Made by a program: the position numbers and the translations under genes
Shown: positions 27,301-38,539 of the stretch, one piece after another
Layout of the letters: each line of letters starts with the position of its first letter
Numbering within the stretch: position 1 is the stretch's first letter
Notes under the pieces: model-generated
Databases searched by the model: none
The model's input: only the letters and a program-made list of their open reading frames with translations
What the model was told of the DNA's origin: nothing
Assembly: GCF_025486335.1 (NCBI RefSeq)
Contig: NZ_JAOOPZ010000002.1
Coordinates: 124,001 to 188,000, forward strand
DNA: 64,000 nt
From: Mycoplasma zalophi
Lineage (GTDB): Bacteria; Bacillota_I; Bacilli_A; Mycoplasmatales; Metamycoplasmataceae
Direction: 5' to 3'

Positions 27301-29937
27301 AATTTGTTCATAAAGTTTATTTATTATGTTTCCTTCTGAGTAAATTGCAATAAATTGATTTATTAAATTATTGTTTAGTATATTTGATTCTAATAAGTAT
27401 TTAACAAATAATTTTAAGTTATCTTTTACTTTTTGATTGTTATTAACATTGTCATTGTTTATGACATTTAAAAATATTGTTTTTAATTTTTCAAAGTTAA
27501 ATGTTGAATTATTTTGTACAAATTCACTAATGTTAAGATTCTCTAAATAATTTTTATCTGCTACTGATTGAATTAAAACCCTCATTCCTTCAACATATTT
27601 TTCATCATCTAAGTTATCTGAAAGTAAAGAAATGACAATTTCTCCGTTTTCATTTCCTGGATATGAATCTAAAATTGTAGAAGTTAGAGATAAAGTAATA
27701 ATTGAATCAATATTTATATTTGGTTTATTAATGTTTTTAAATATTAAGTCGACAAATTTACTAATTACATTTTCAAAAAATGGTTTACTTTTAAAATTAT
27801 TAATTAATTTCACCAAGAAATATTGAACTTTTTGTCTCTCACTTTCGCTAAACAATTTTGAAGTTTTTTCTTCAATTTTATCCAATAATATATTTGTAAT
27901 TAAATTGATTGACTCAGTGTTGTTTGTAACAGAATTAATAATTATATTTACTATCTCATTTATTTTAGAGCTATTTGTTTCATAAACCTTAGCTAAAAAA
28001 TTAACTAAATTTGGTGAATCTTCAAAATACGTTAAGTAATTATCTACTATTCCAGAAACAATTTCTTTTAACTTATCAACTATATTAAAAACGATATCTT
28101 GATTACTATATATCATTTTTGCAAAAGTTTTAGATGATTTACCTAATACTGGTATAAAGTTTTTTTCATTAACAAAATCAGTTAGTAATGACAAAATAAT
28201 TTGTTTTAAGGTTTGATTTTTATCATTTTGTTTAAAGAAATCACTTAAAACAAATTTTCTAAGTGAATCATAAATAATTTTCTGGTCAAAAACCGTATCA
28301 GTAATAATTTTTTCTATTTCACTTGATTCAATATATTCTGATGGTTTTGAATCAATTAAAGCTTCTACTTTACGTTTAATTTGGTTAAATATTTTTCCAA
28401 AAATTCCTGTGTTTATAAATTCAATAACAACATGTTTTAAAAATCCATCTTCTGCATTATGTTTTATGATATTGTCAATCATTTTTTCAAAATTAGGGAA
28501 ATTTTCTAACTTAAATCCAATATTACTTAAAGCATTTTTAATATATGTTTTAACTTGATCAGAGTTAAAAATTAAATCATCTTTTGCTAAATAATTTTCT
28601 AATATGGTTTCAATATCAATGTTAGGATTTAATGCAATGAATTTCATTATGTTTTGATTTATAGTATTATTTTCAAAATCATATGAAACGTCAAAAGTAT
28701 TATTATTTAATGCATATACCCCATAAATTAAAAGTTTAATTTCATTGTTTGTGTAATCTTTGAAATTAATAACTTGTTTGCGTGCATTTTGATCACTTTT
28801 TTCAAACTCGGTTATTTCTTTTGGTTCGTTATTTTCACGATTTGGATTATAAGACATTTTTAAAAAGATATCTTGAGCCATTTTTTTATAACCTAAAATA
28901 TCAGGGTGAATGTCAAAAATATTACTTGCTAATTCTTTTGATTCTGCTTTTCATAATTCTTTATTAAATGAGTTTATGTAATTTAAATTGTTTTCTATTG
29001 CAATGTCTTTTAAAACATTATTTAGTGAATTTATTACAAAATCAGAAAAATTCTCCTGAACTTTTGCATATTTTTTGTCAATCATATTTGCGATTCTAAC
29101 AAAAGGCATTGGATATGAAATTATATTTATATTTAATTCAGGGTTAATTTCACGAAGTTTTGTTAGAAGTTTTGAGTATTTTTTAGTAATATCTTCTTTA
29201 AATCTTGCAGATTCTTTGATAAATTTATCATATTTATTTTGAATATCTGCATCACTTATTTCAGAATCATTCATGCTTAAAACACTTATTAAATCAAATA
29301 AATCAACATATGAAAGATAATCATTAGCACCAAGACTTATAGTTAAAAGATTAGCATTTTTTATTTCAGATGCTAATTTACCAACTTCATTATTTGTAAC
29401 TTGAAAATCATTAAATAAATATTCTAATCTGTTTTCAGCATACATCTTAATTGGATTTTTAGGTGATTTATCAATTGATAAATCAAATGCTAAACGATTT
29501 TGAATTACATGATAATCACTTGAATTTTTATCATAAGATAAAGGGTCAAGTAAATATAATCAATCATCAACAGTTGTTCCTGTTAAACCAAAATTTGTAT
29601 AACTTGCTAATTTTGTATTTCTGTCATTTGTCATTTTAATTGCATTAGCAAGATATGATGGATAACTCAATCCTTCAATTTTATTAGTTTCTACATTTAA
29701 GTAACCACCTTGATCGTATCCAAACTTAGCATTAAATCCAGCTGCTATACTATCCCCGATAGCAACATAATGAATATCACCTTCTAAAGTAGAAATATCA
29801 CTTTTTTGATTTTTTTCTACTTTAGGATTTATTCGTTGCTGTGTGGGTTTAGTTAAAATTATTGACAGCGGAGTAACAACTGAAGTTGCTGCTACAATTG
29901 ATAAAAATGCTAATGTTATTTTTGTGGATTTTTTCAT
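18328..29937 (-). CDS. giant secreted/anchored SGNH-hydrolase repeat protein (3,869 aa)
   Basis: One continuous frame of 3,870 codons when TGA is Trp; I read the inter-ORF gaps triplet by triplet and found no TAA or TAG. Residues 8-30 form a signal/anchor helix without a lipobox Cys. An SGNH (GDSL) esterase domain follows, with GDS at 61-63 (block I), GAND at 203-206 (block III) and DIHP at 342-345 (block V), so the catalytic Ser, Asn, Asp and His are all present. From about residue 1,340 to 3,300 the protein is built of divergent helical units of about 270-290 residues, separated by Ser/Thr/Asn/Glu/Gln-rich linkers. The final 500 or so residues are different and Trp-rich (clusters such as FWWLSKK, RWWFG, GSWWRPNW). 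AGAGGTAAT precedes the start. It lies 12 bases after ktrB. A surface lipase/esterase is likely; the stalk role is inference. Confidence 0.9.
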
Positions 29938-29949
29938 AATTACCTCTTT

Positions 29950-31524
29950 TTATCCTAATGGAACATCTTCATAAATATAGTGATAATTAGATACATAAGA
30001 TTTTTGATTTCCTCAAACCAAAATTGTTGAGGTTATACCTAATTGTCCTATAAACATATAAACAATTAAAAATAATTTTGATGTTAAATTAAGTTTTTCA
30101 GTTATCCCAGTACTTAGTCCAGCACTACCAAAAGCAGAACAGACTTCAAAAAATACTGAAACTATTGTGTATTGTTTCTGATTATTTAAACTTGCAAATT
30201 GTGTTATATCCGATAAATTAAATGAAACAATAAATGTGCCAATTAAAATTAAAACAAGACCTATAGTTAAAATATTAATAGCTTTAATCAACGTTTCTTT
30301 ACCTATTTGTCTATGAAAACTATTAATTGTATTTCTACCTCTAATTGTATTAAAGACACTTAAGAAAATAATTGCAACAGTAATATTTCTAATTCCTCCC
30401 GCTGTTGAAACAGGTGCAAAACCAATAAACATTAAAATTGCGTGTAAAAGTGTTGTTTGTGTTGAAAAATGGTAGTAATCAATTGTTGAAAATCCAGCAC
30501 TTCTTGTACTTATAGTATTAAAAATAATTGCAAAACTTTTATTAAAATTACTTCCATACTCAGCTTGTTTTCAAAAACCTGTTGGATTTTTATTAATTAT
30601 TTCAAATAAAAAAGTTAATAAAATTCCAATTATTGTAACTAGAAAATAGGTTGTTAAATTTAATTTTGTAAATAACGTAAATTCATAACGTTGTTTTTTT
30701 AGCTTTGCTTGAATTTTTTTATAAAAATCATATATAGTAGGGTATCCTACACCACCTACAATTATTAAAATAATAATTCAAACTTGTAATATATAAGCAT
30801 GATTATAAGCGCTGATTGAATTTGGCCCAATAATATCAAAACCAGCATTATTAATAGCACTAATACTTTCAAAAGTAGCATATCTTAATGAAAGCAAAAT
30901 GTTATGATGAGGATTGTATTTTTCTTTTATGTAAGGATTAAAAATATCCACATCACCAATATTAGCTTTGCTATTATCAAAAAAACCATCATTGCTAAAA
31001 TAAAAATAAAATGTCATAAAAACAATACTACTAAATAAAACGACAAATAATGTAGTTAAAGATACCTTAATAACTTTTTGTGTATCACCAACAACAGTAG
31101 AACCTCGTTCAACTTGAATTAAATCACGCTTAAAATGACTTGTTTTAGTTTTAAACATCCAGCCAAATAATATTCTAAAAATGTAAAGTTTTAGTGTAAA
31201 AAAACCAAAACCTCCAATTAAAATACCCACTGCTATAATAGCTTGACCAAATTCATTAAATCCTTCACTTATGTTTATATTACTTAATCCTGTATCACTA
31301 AAAGCGCTAGCCGCAATAAACAAAGCATCACCATAATTAAAATCAGGCTTTTCAATAATCATGTTTTTATGACTAATAGGTCAGTATAAAAATAAAGATA
31401 AAATAATTGTAATAATTAAATAAACTAAAAAGATATATTTTATCTTTCCTGTTTGTTTAAAATAATAAAATATATTTTTGCCGTTTATATTTCATTTTCT
31501 TAGACGGCGTCTTGTATTTTTCAT
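29950..31524 (-). CDS. ktrB: K+ uptake transporter membrane subunit KtrB/TrkH family
   Basis: A 524-residue polytopic protein with the four pore-loop repeats of the Ktr/Trk/HKT superfamily. The selectivity-filter glycines are visible in SAFSDTGLSN, SAINNAGFDI, STRSAGFST and SAFGSAGLSTG. An extended basic N-terminus precedes the first helix. Five TGA codons encode Trp. It is divergent from ktrA, whose RCK subunit gates it; the two are separated by 177 bases that must hold both promoters. The downstream giant gene starts only 12 bases later, so it may be co-transcribed. Confidence 0.93.
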
Positions 31525-31644
31525 AGTGTTAATTTTACATTAATAATAAAATTTTTTGTGATATTTATTTATAAATTTATAATTTATACATTTTTAAAAG
31601 TGCAGCTAAATAAACATTAAAATTCTTATTTTTAATCAACTTTA

Positions 31645-31673
31645 TTGCAAAAAAGATAGTAAAATACTAATAT
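31645..31673 (+). promoter_or_regulatory. promoter of ktrA
   Basis: TTGCAA (31645-31650), 17-base spacer, then TAATAT (31668-31673), 28 bases before the ktrA start. Confidence 0.6.
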
Positions 31674-31701
31674 ATTACAGTTTTTTAAGAGGTAATTAAA
31701 A

Positions 31702-32385
31702 ATGAAAAAACAAAAAAAAGTTTCTGAAATTTGTATCATAGGAATGGGGAGATACGGACAAAGTGTTGTTAATAATTTGTTAAAAAAATCAGCTAATATT
31801 AGCTTAACTTTAATTGATAAAGACGAAAAAAATCTAGCAAGTTATAAAAATGAGGTTTCAAAAATTTATGTTGCAGATGGTGCGGATCCAAAAGTTCTTA
31901 AATCACTAGGTATAATAGATAGTGATGCAATCGTTGTTGCAACCGGAGATAATGTAGAAATTATTGCTTCATTACAAGAAATTGGTGTTAAAAATATCAT
32001 AGGAAGAGCAAACAGCGAAAGACATGCTAGAGTTTTAAGACAAATTGGAGTAAATCAAATTATTAGTCCTGAACAAGAAGCAGGAATTAAGACAGCAATC
32101 ATTGTTGCAAATCAATCTTTTTTAAGATACTCTCAAGATTTAGAAGATATTGGTGAAGACTTTGTAATTGGAACATGTTATATTAAAAACGAAGAAATTT
32201 TTGATAAACAAATCAAAGATTTGGATTTAAGAAAAAGAAACGCTAATATTGTTTTAATTCAAAGACAAAATACAAGTTTTTTACCAGATGGTAATTTTAG
32301 AATTCAAAAAGATGATTTAATTACTGCTATTGCTAAAGTTGAAGATTTAAATAGTGTTTTTGACTGATTTTCAGAATACGAATAA
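31702..32385 (+). CDS. ktrA: K+ uptake regulatory RCK subunit KtrA
   Basis: A 227-residue cytosolic gating subunit. The Rossmann nucleotide-binding motif is GMGRYGQSV (Gly14, Gly16, Gly19). The acidic residue ending beta-2 follows (TLIDKDEK). A C-terminal RCK_C domain follows at about 140-225. Length is typical of KtrA (about 220). Binding of ATP/ADP or cyclic-di-AMP by such rings regulates KtrB in relatives. RBS AGAGGTAATT. Transcribed away from ktrB. Confidence 0.95.
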
Positions 32386-32403
32386 TTGTTTTGTATAATA
32401 ATT

Positions 32404-32433
32404 AAAATATCCTTACAAAATAGGGTATTTTTT
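32404..32433 (+). terminator. terminator of ktrA
   Basis: A 10-bp stem with one G-T pair (32404-32413 with 32421-32430) followed by T residues, 18 bases after the ktrA stop. Confidence 0.7.
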
Positions 32434-32502
32434 GTATTTAGGAGCAATTAAAAAATTTAAAAATTATTCAGCAATTATTTTTTTAAATTTTAAGTGTTGT
32501 TT

Positions 32503-32511
32503 TGTTATAAA
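32503..32511 (+). promoter_or_regulatory. extended -10 promoter of pyrG
   Basis: TGTTATAAA forms an extended -10 element about 48 bases before the pyrG start. Upstream lies a 12-bp A/T inverted repeat (32452-32463 with 32480-32491). Confidence 0.45.
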
Positions 32512-32558
32512 ATTATTAAATGTAATTTAATATTTTAAATTAGATGGTTAGGGGAAAA

Positions 32559-34166
32559 ATGAAAACAAATTATATTTTTGTAACTGGTGGTGTAATCAGC
32601 GGTATTGGGAAAGGAATAAATGCAGCAAGTATAGGAAGATTGCTAAAATCACGTGGATTTAATGTATTTTCAATGAAGTTAGATCCATATTTAAATGTTG
32701 ATCCAGGTGTTTTAAGTCCATTTGAACATGGTGAAGTTTATGTAACAGATGATGGTGGAGAAACTGATTTAGATTTAGGACATTATGAAAGATTTATTGG
32801 TGAAAATTTAAGTAAATTATCATCAGTTACAAGTGGAAAAATATTCCAAAAATTGCTTCACAAAGAACGTGATGGACAATTTGAAGGAAAAACTGTTCAA
32901 ATTGTTCCACATTTTACAGATGAAATTGAAAAAATAATTTTGGATATTGAAAAAAATAAAAGTCCCGATTTTGCAATTATTGAAATTGGTGGAACTGTTG
33001 GTGATTTGGAAAGTAATTCATTTTTCTATGCACTTGCACAAATAAGATATAAAATGCGTGATAGAGTATTTTTTGTTCACACATCATATGTTCCATTTTT
33101 AGAAGCAAGCGGAGATTTTAAATCAAAACCTACTCAACATTCAATTAGTTTATTAAGGGAATTAGGAATAAATCCTAATCTTGTGTTTCTAAGAAGTCAC
33201 AAAACTCCAAGTGATTATGTTGTACAAAAAGTAGCAAAATATACTTTTTTAAATGAAGAAAATATTATTCCAGTTCCTGATTTTAAACAGGTTTATAAAA
33301 TGCCTTTATATTTAGAAAAACACAAGGTAAGCCAAATAATTTTAAAATATTTCAATATTAAAAATAAAAAACCAGATCTTAAAAATTGAAAACATTTTGT
33401 TTCATTAATTGACAAAAAATATGAAACAAAATTAAATATAGCAATGGTAGGAAAATACACAACATTTGAAGATGCATACAAATCGATTATTGAAGCTTTA
33501 AAAATATCAAGTGCGTATTCAAATGTAAATATTGCATTAAAATGAATTGAATCTGAAAAAATTCAAGATGATAAAGAAGCAAAACAAAGTCTTGAAAATA
33601 TTGATGGTGTAATTATTTTACCTGGATTTGGTTCAAGAGGTATTGAAGGAAAAATTAAAATTGCAAACTACACAAGACAAAATTTAATTCCAACATTAGG
33701 AATTTGTCTTGGTATGCAAATTATGTCAATTAATCAAGCGAGATTAAAAGGAATAAAAAATGCAACAAGTTATGAATTTAAAACTGATAATAAAAATGAA
33801 GTTTATGTTTTAGATTACATAAGAGGAAAAGATTCAAATGATGCAATTGGTGGTACTTTAAGACTGGGTGCTAGCGATACAAAAATTAAAAAAGACACAT
33901 TAGCATTTAATATTTACCAAAAAGAAATTGTTAGTGAAAGACACAGACATCGTTACGAAATAGTTGAAGATTATCGCAATATATTAGAAGATGGGGATTT
34001 TATTTTTTCAGGTGAAGAACCTAATACTCACTTGGCTGAAATTTGTGAATTAAAATCTCATCCATTTTACATCGGTACTCAATATCACCCTGAATTTAAT
34101 GCAAGACCATTAAATCCACATCCATTATTCAGTAGTTTTATAGAAGCAATCAAAAAGGAAAAATAA
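32559..34166 (+). CDS. pyrG: CTP synthase
   Basis: A 535-residue enzyme that aminates UTP to CTP using glutamine. The N-terminal synthetase domain opens with NYIFVTGGVISGIGKGINAA (P-loop). The C-terminal glutamine amidotransferase domain has nucleophile Cys383 in GICLGMQ, and His510/Glu512 in YHPEF. I chose the start at 32559 because AGGGGAAAA precedes it; an in-frame ATG 15 bases upstream has no ribosome site. Its stop is one base from ileS, so the genes are co-translated. The leader lacks an obvious GGGC-type CTP attenuator. Confidence 0.97.
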
Positions 34167-34167
34167 A

Positions 34168-36828
34168 ATGACAATAGATTATAAAAATACATTATTAATG
34201 CCAAATACTGACTTTTCAATGAAAGCTGATTTAGCAAATAAAGAAATTGAATATCATAAAAATTGACAAGAAATTAACATATATAAACAAATCTTAAAAA
34301 ACAATGAAAATAATCAAAGTTTTATATTGCATGATGGACCCCCATATGCAAACGGAAGTATTCATGTTGGTCATGCTTTAAACAAAATTTTAAAAGATAT
34401 CATTGTAAGACAAAAATCAATGCTTGGTTTTTATACTCCGTTTGTTGCTGGTTGAGATACTCACGGTTTACCAATTGAACACAAAATGTTACAAATTGCA
34501 AAGAAAAACCAACATGATTTTAAAGTCGTTGAATTAAGAGAGGCATGTGCTAATTATGCATTAAGCCAAGTCGAATTACAAAAAGAAGAATTTAAAAAAC
34601 TATCACTTTTAACAGATTTTAGTGATATCTATGTGACATTGGATAAAAAAATGGAAGCTAACCAACTAAGACTTTTAAAAGAGATGATAAAAAAAGGTTT
34701 AATTTACAAAGACTTCAAACCAATTTACTGATCACCATCATCACAATCAGCACTTGCAGAAGCAGAAGTAGAATATGCAGATCATATTTCACCTTCAATG
34801 TATGTTGCTTTTAAAGTTGTAAATGGTAATGAATTTGTTAAAAAAGATGATTATATTGTAATATGAACAACAACTCCTTGAACTCTAATTGCAAATAGTG
34901 GAGTTGCAATAAATACAGAATTTGATTATGTGTTAGTTGCAAATAACAACAAAAATTACGTAGTTGTAAAAGAATTATTAGAAGATCTTGTTACATTATT
35001 TAAATGAGAAGATTACAAAATATTAAACACATTTAAAGGTGAAAAATTAATTAATATTCAATATGAATCACCAATAAATAAATTAATTGCACCAGTAGTA
35101 GAAGGACACCATGTTACTTTAGAAAGTGGAACTGGTTTAGTTCACATGGCACCATTATTTGGTGAAGATGACTTTCTAATTGGTAAAAAACACAATTTAG
35201 AAATGATTATGCACGTTGAAGATGACGGAAAATTAAATCACTTTGCAGGTGAATATGAAAACTTATTTTATGAAGATGCAAATATTCATGTCGGACAATA
35301 TTTAGTTTCACAAAATCTACAACTTGCTTTCAAAAAAATAAAACACTCATACCCACACGACTGAAGAACACACTTACCAATAATTTATCGTGCAACCCCG
35401 CAATGATTTGTTAGTTTAAAACCTATTAAAGAAGATATTTTAAAAGCTATTGATGAAGTAAAGACTTTTAATGAATGATCTAAAAAAAGATTACATCTAA
35501 TGCTTGAAGCTCGCCAAAGTTGAACAATAAGTAGACAAAGATCATGAGGTGTACCTATTACAATTTTTTATGACAAAAACAAAGAACCTGTAATAAATGA
35601 TGAAATTTTAGATTATGTAATTGATTTAGTTGAAAAACACGGTACAGATATTTGATATAAATCTGAGGTTGATCAATTATTACCTGAAAAATATCGTAAT
35701 TTAGGTTATACAAAAGAAAATGACATTATGGATGTTTGATTCGACTCAGGTTCAACTTCAATAGGACTAAAACCAGGTGGAATTGAAGCTCCTTTTGATT
35801 TATATTTAGAAGGAAGCGATCAATATAGAGGATGATTTAATTCATCAATGATTAATTCAGTTGCTTGAAGAAATACAAGTCCATACAAAAGCTTATTAAG
35901 TCATGGTTTTGTTCTTGATGGTAAAGGACAAAAAATGTCAAAATCAAAAGGTAATGTTGTAAAACCTTTAGATATTGTTTCAAAATATGGTGCAGATATT
36001 TTAAGATTATGAGTTGCAAATAGTGAATATACAAGTGATGTTACAATTGATGATAAAATCATGCAACAAAATATTGAAATATATCGTAAATTAAGAAATA
36101 CATTTAAATTTATGTTGGGTGCTATTAGTGATTTTGAATATGAAAAAATTAAATTAGAAGGAATTCATCTTTTAATAGCTAATAGATTAGCAAAATTAAA
36201 AAATAAAATTATTGAAGATTACAACAACTATCGCTTTATAAATGTAATAAAAGATATTAATAATTTTGTAATCGATTTAAGTAGTTATTATATTTCAATT
36301 TCAAAAGACTCTTTATATGCTGATACAAAAAATAGTAAAGAGAGAAAACAAATTCAATTTAACTTATATCAAATAACTCACACACTAATGATTGCACTTG
36401 CACCTATTTTACCAACCACAAGTGAAGAGATTTATAAATTCTTCCCATTAAAAGACAAAAAAGAATCAGTACATTTAGAAGAATTTTTCAAAGAAGCAAA
36501 TTTTGATGAAACAATAGAAAATAACTGAAAAGAATTTTTTGAATTAAAAGATTTAGTTTACAAACAAATTGAATTATCTATTCAAAATCAAGAAATTAAA
36601 AGACAAAATGAAGCTTTTGTAATTATAAATTCTAATTCTGAGTTTATAAAATCACTTGATTTAGTTAAATTATTAATGGTTGCAAAAATAGAATTTGGTT
36701 CTGAAACAAAAGTAATGAAATTAGAAGAATCACAAAAATGTTTAAGATGCTGAAACCATTTTGAAAAATCACAAATGTTTGAAGATGTTTGTTTAAGATG
36801 TAAAGCAGTTTTAGATGAAATGAATTAA
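34168..36828 (+). CDS. ileS: isoleucine-tRNA ligase
   Basis: An 886-residue class Ia synthetase. The HIGH motif appears as HVGH at residues 66-69. KMSKS is at 589-593. The CP1 editing domain contains TWTTTPWTLIAN-like and [15 protein letters not shown] blocks, so editing looks intact. The C-terminal zinc finger has paired cysteines (CLRC and CLRC). Many TGA codons are Trp. It overlaps lspA by 14 bases, a conserved ileS-lspA neighbourhood in bacteria. Confidence 0.97.
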
Positions 36829-37462
36829 AAATATTAACAAAGAAGAAATTAAAAATAAAATAAAAACGCATTTTAAACAAAATAAAAAGCAAATTATTAT
36901 TAATGTCATAACTTTTGTAATATTTTTCGCTATTTTACTAGCTCTTGATTTAATTATTAAACAAGTATTTTATGTTCATGGTGAAAATATTAATTACGGC
37001 GATAAACGAGTTGTAGACTGAAAAATTATTGCTTTCGGATCATATTTACATGAAGGAACAACATTATTTGGGCAAAAACTACCAAACCCTGTTTTACATA
37101 TTTTTAGTTTCATTGTTTTTGTTTTAAGTATTAGTGGTTGTTTATTTATAAAAAACAAAAAACACTTTCCAATAGTCTTTGCATTAGCAGCTGTTAGTGC
37201 TGGAACTTTTGGAAACATGATTGATAGAATGATGTTTCAAGGTGTAAGAGATATAATTTTTATTCCTTGAGGTAGAAATTGACTTCCTGGTGGAATATTT
37301 AATTTTGCCGATGTACAAATCACTCTTGGGGCAATATTTACAATTGTTTATATTATAATAATGACAATAATTACTTTTTATAATGACAAAAAACAACAAA
37401 ATATCACAAGCATTGAAAATAATAAGGAAAATATTGAATTTAATCAAGAAAATAAGGAATAA
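36815..37462 (+). CDS. lspA: lipoprotein signal peptidase (signal peptidase II)
   Basis: A 215-residue membrane aspartyl protease that removes signal peptides from prolipoproteins. The two catalytic Asp residues lie in GTFGNMIDR and FNFADVQITLG. There are four membrane helices. It is longer than the usual about 160 residues because of a basic N-terminal extension of about 30 residues and a charged Asn/Glu tail. The start at 36815 lies inside the ileS end (overlap 14 bases), and its third codon is TGA (Trp). Substrates in this window include the three Cys-anchored lipoproteins. Confidence 0.92.
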
Positions 37463-37513
37463 TAATATAAAATTTAATTATAACTTTGATAATTTTAATT
37501 AAGGAGAATATAT

Positions 37514-38077
37514 ATGATAAATGTTAATGAATTTAAACCTGGTATAACTTTTGAAATGGATGGAAATATTTATGTTGTTTTAGAATCACAACACTCAAAA
37601 CAAGGGCGTGGACAAGCAACAGTTAAAGCTAAAGTTAAAGATTTACGTTCAGGTTCAACAACAATTAAATCTTGAACAGGTGGAGATAAAGTTAAACCTG
37701 CAAGAATTGAAAAAACTTCAATGAACTTTTTATACTCAGATGGAGAAAATATCATTTTAATGGATCAAAACACTTTTGAACAAGTTGAAATTGCTATTAA
37801 TAAAATTGAATGAGAAATGAACTTTTTAGTGCCATCAACAAACGTTTTAGTAAGAAAATATGAACAAGAAATTTTAGATATTGAACTTGCTCCAAACGTT
37901 GAATTAAAAGTTATTGAAGCTCCAGAAGCAGTTAAAGGAAACACAACCAATAATCCACAAAAAAAAGTTACAACTGAAACAGGATTTGTTTTAGAAACAC
38001 CTATGTTTATAAAAGAAGGTGAAGTTATTTTAGTTTCAACCGAAACAGGTAAATACGTAGGAAGAGCTAATAAATAA
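37514..38077 (+). CDS. efp: translation elongation factor P
   Basis: A 187-residue protein that relieves ribosome stalling at polyproline. Three beta-barrel domains are present, with the family signature near residues 150-165. The domain I loop tip reads KQGRG, placing Arg32 where E. coli has the beta-lysylated Lys34. RBS AAGGAG. It is followed by a small gene, as efp is followed by the Asp23-type yqhY region in Bacillus. Confidence 0.96.
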
Positions 38078-38080
38078 TAA

Positions 38081-38386
38081 ATGAATAATTTTATCAAAGT
38101 AAATTCAAAAATGAATATGTCTTACTATATACACCAAGATGTTTTAGTTGACACAATAAAAAAAATATTTTTGTTTTTAGAAAATACTCAGTTAGTTGAT
38201 GATATAAATCTACAAATTGAAAAACCCAAAAATAACATTTCTTATTTAATTAAATATAAAATAAGAAAAAACAGTGATTTTGTTTTTGAAACAAAAAACT
38301 TATTATTTCTAATTGAACAAAAAATTTTTAGTTTATTAAACACAAAACCCACAAATATTACATTAAAATTTTGTGGAGAGTTCTAG
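38081..38386 (+). CDS. small conserved-looking protein downstream of efp
   Basis: A 101-residue protein starting three bases after the efp stop. It has a predicted alpha/beta pattern (short helix YIHQDVLVDTIKKIFLFLE, two strands, a helix, a final strand TNITLKFCGEF). This faintly resembles Asp23/Gls24-type proteins (DUF322), and that family follows efp in Firmicutes; the assignment is only suggestive. No signal peptide or membrane helix. The stop codon is part of the terminator stem. Confidence 0.6.
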   Translation: MNNFIKVNSKMNMSYYIHQDVLVDTIKKIFLFLENTQLVDDINLQIEKPKNNISYLIKYKIRKNSDFVFETKNLLFLIEQKIFSLLNTKPTNITLKFCGEF

Positions 38387-38412
38387 CATAGATTATATCT
38401 ATGCTTTTTTTA
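38385..38412 (+). terminator. terminator of the pyrG-efp unit
   Basis: A perfect 9-bp stem (38385-38393 with 38397-38405) with a 3-base loop and a run of T. It begins inside the stop codon of the 101-aa gene. Confidence 0.85.
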
Positions 38413-38446
38413 TATTAAAAATTGAAAAAATAAAAAAATACTAAAA

Positions 38447-38480
38447 AAAATAATGAAAAAAGCGCTTTTTTCATTATTTT
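38447..38480. repeat. 34-bp perfect palindrome before the permease gene
   Basis: Two 17-base arms (38447-38463 and 38464-38480) are exact reverse complements with a GCGC centre and A6/T6 flanks. It lies just upstream of a TTGCAA -35 box. It could be a second bidirectional terminator or an operator. Confidence 0.65.
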
Positions 38481-38481
38481 G

Positions 38482-38509
38482 TTGCAAAAGTTTATAAAAT
38501 AAATATACA
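38482..38509 (+). promoter_or_regulatory. promoter of the permease fusion gene
   Basis: TTGCAA (38482-38487), 16 bases, TATACA (38504-38509), 31 bases before the start codon; it directly abuts the 34-bp palindrome. Confidence 0.6.
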
Positions 38510-38539
38510 CATATTAATTAAATTAAAAAAGGAGAGGAA

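Noticed and set aside
23507-27313. Plus-strand Phe/Ser/Leu-rich ORFs opposite the giant gene
   Set aside because: They are antisense shadows of an AT-rich helical coding frame, with hydrophobic low-complexity translations and no ribosome sites.
18328-29937. Chain of separate helical proteins on the minus strand
   Set aside because: All pieces share one frame, and the gaps contain only TGA, no TAA or TAG, so it is a single gene.
32452-32491. CTP-sensing attenuator before pyrG
   Set aside because: Only an A/T inverted repeat is present, upstream of the likely promoter, and the GGGC start typical of pyrG attenuation is missing.
32544-32558. pyrG start 15 bases upstream (MVRGK)
   Set aside because: The AGGGGAAAA ribosome site lies between the two ATGs and serves 32559; family members begin at MKTxYIFVTGG.
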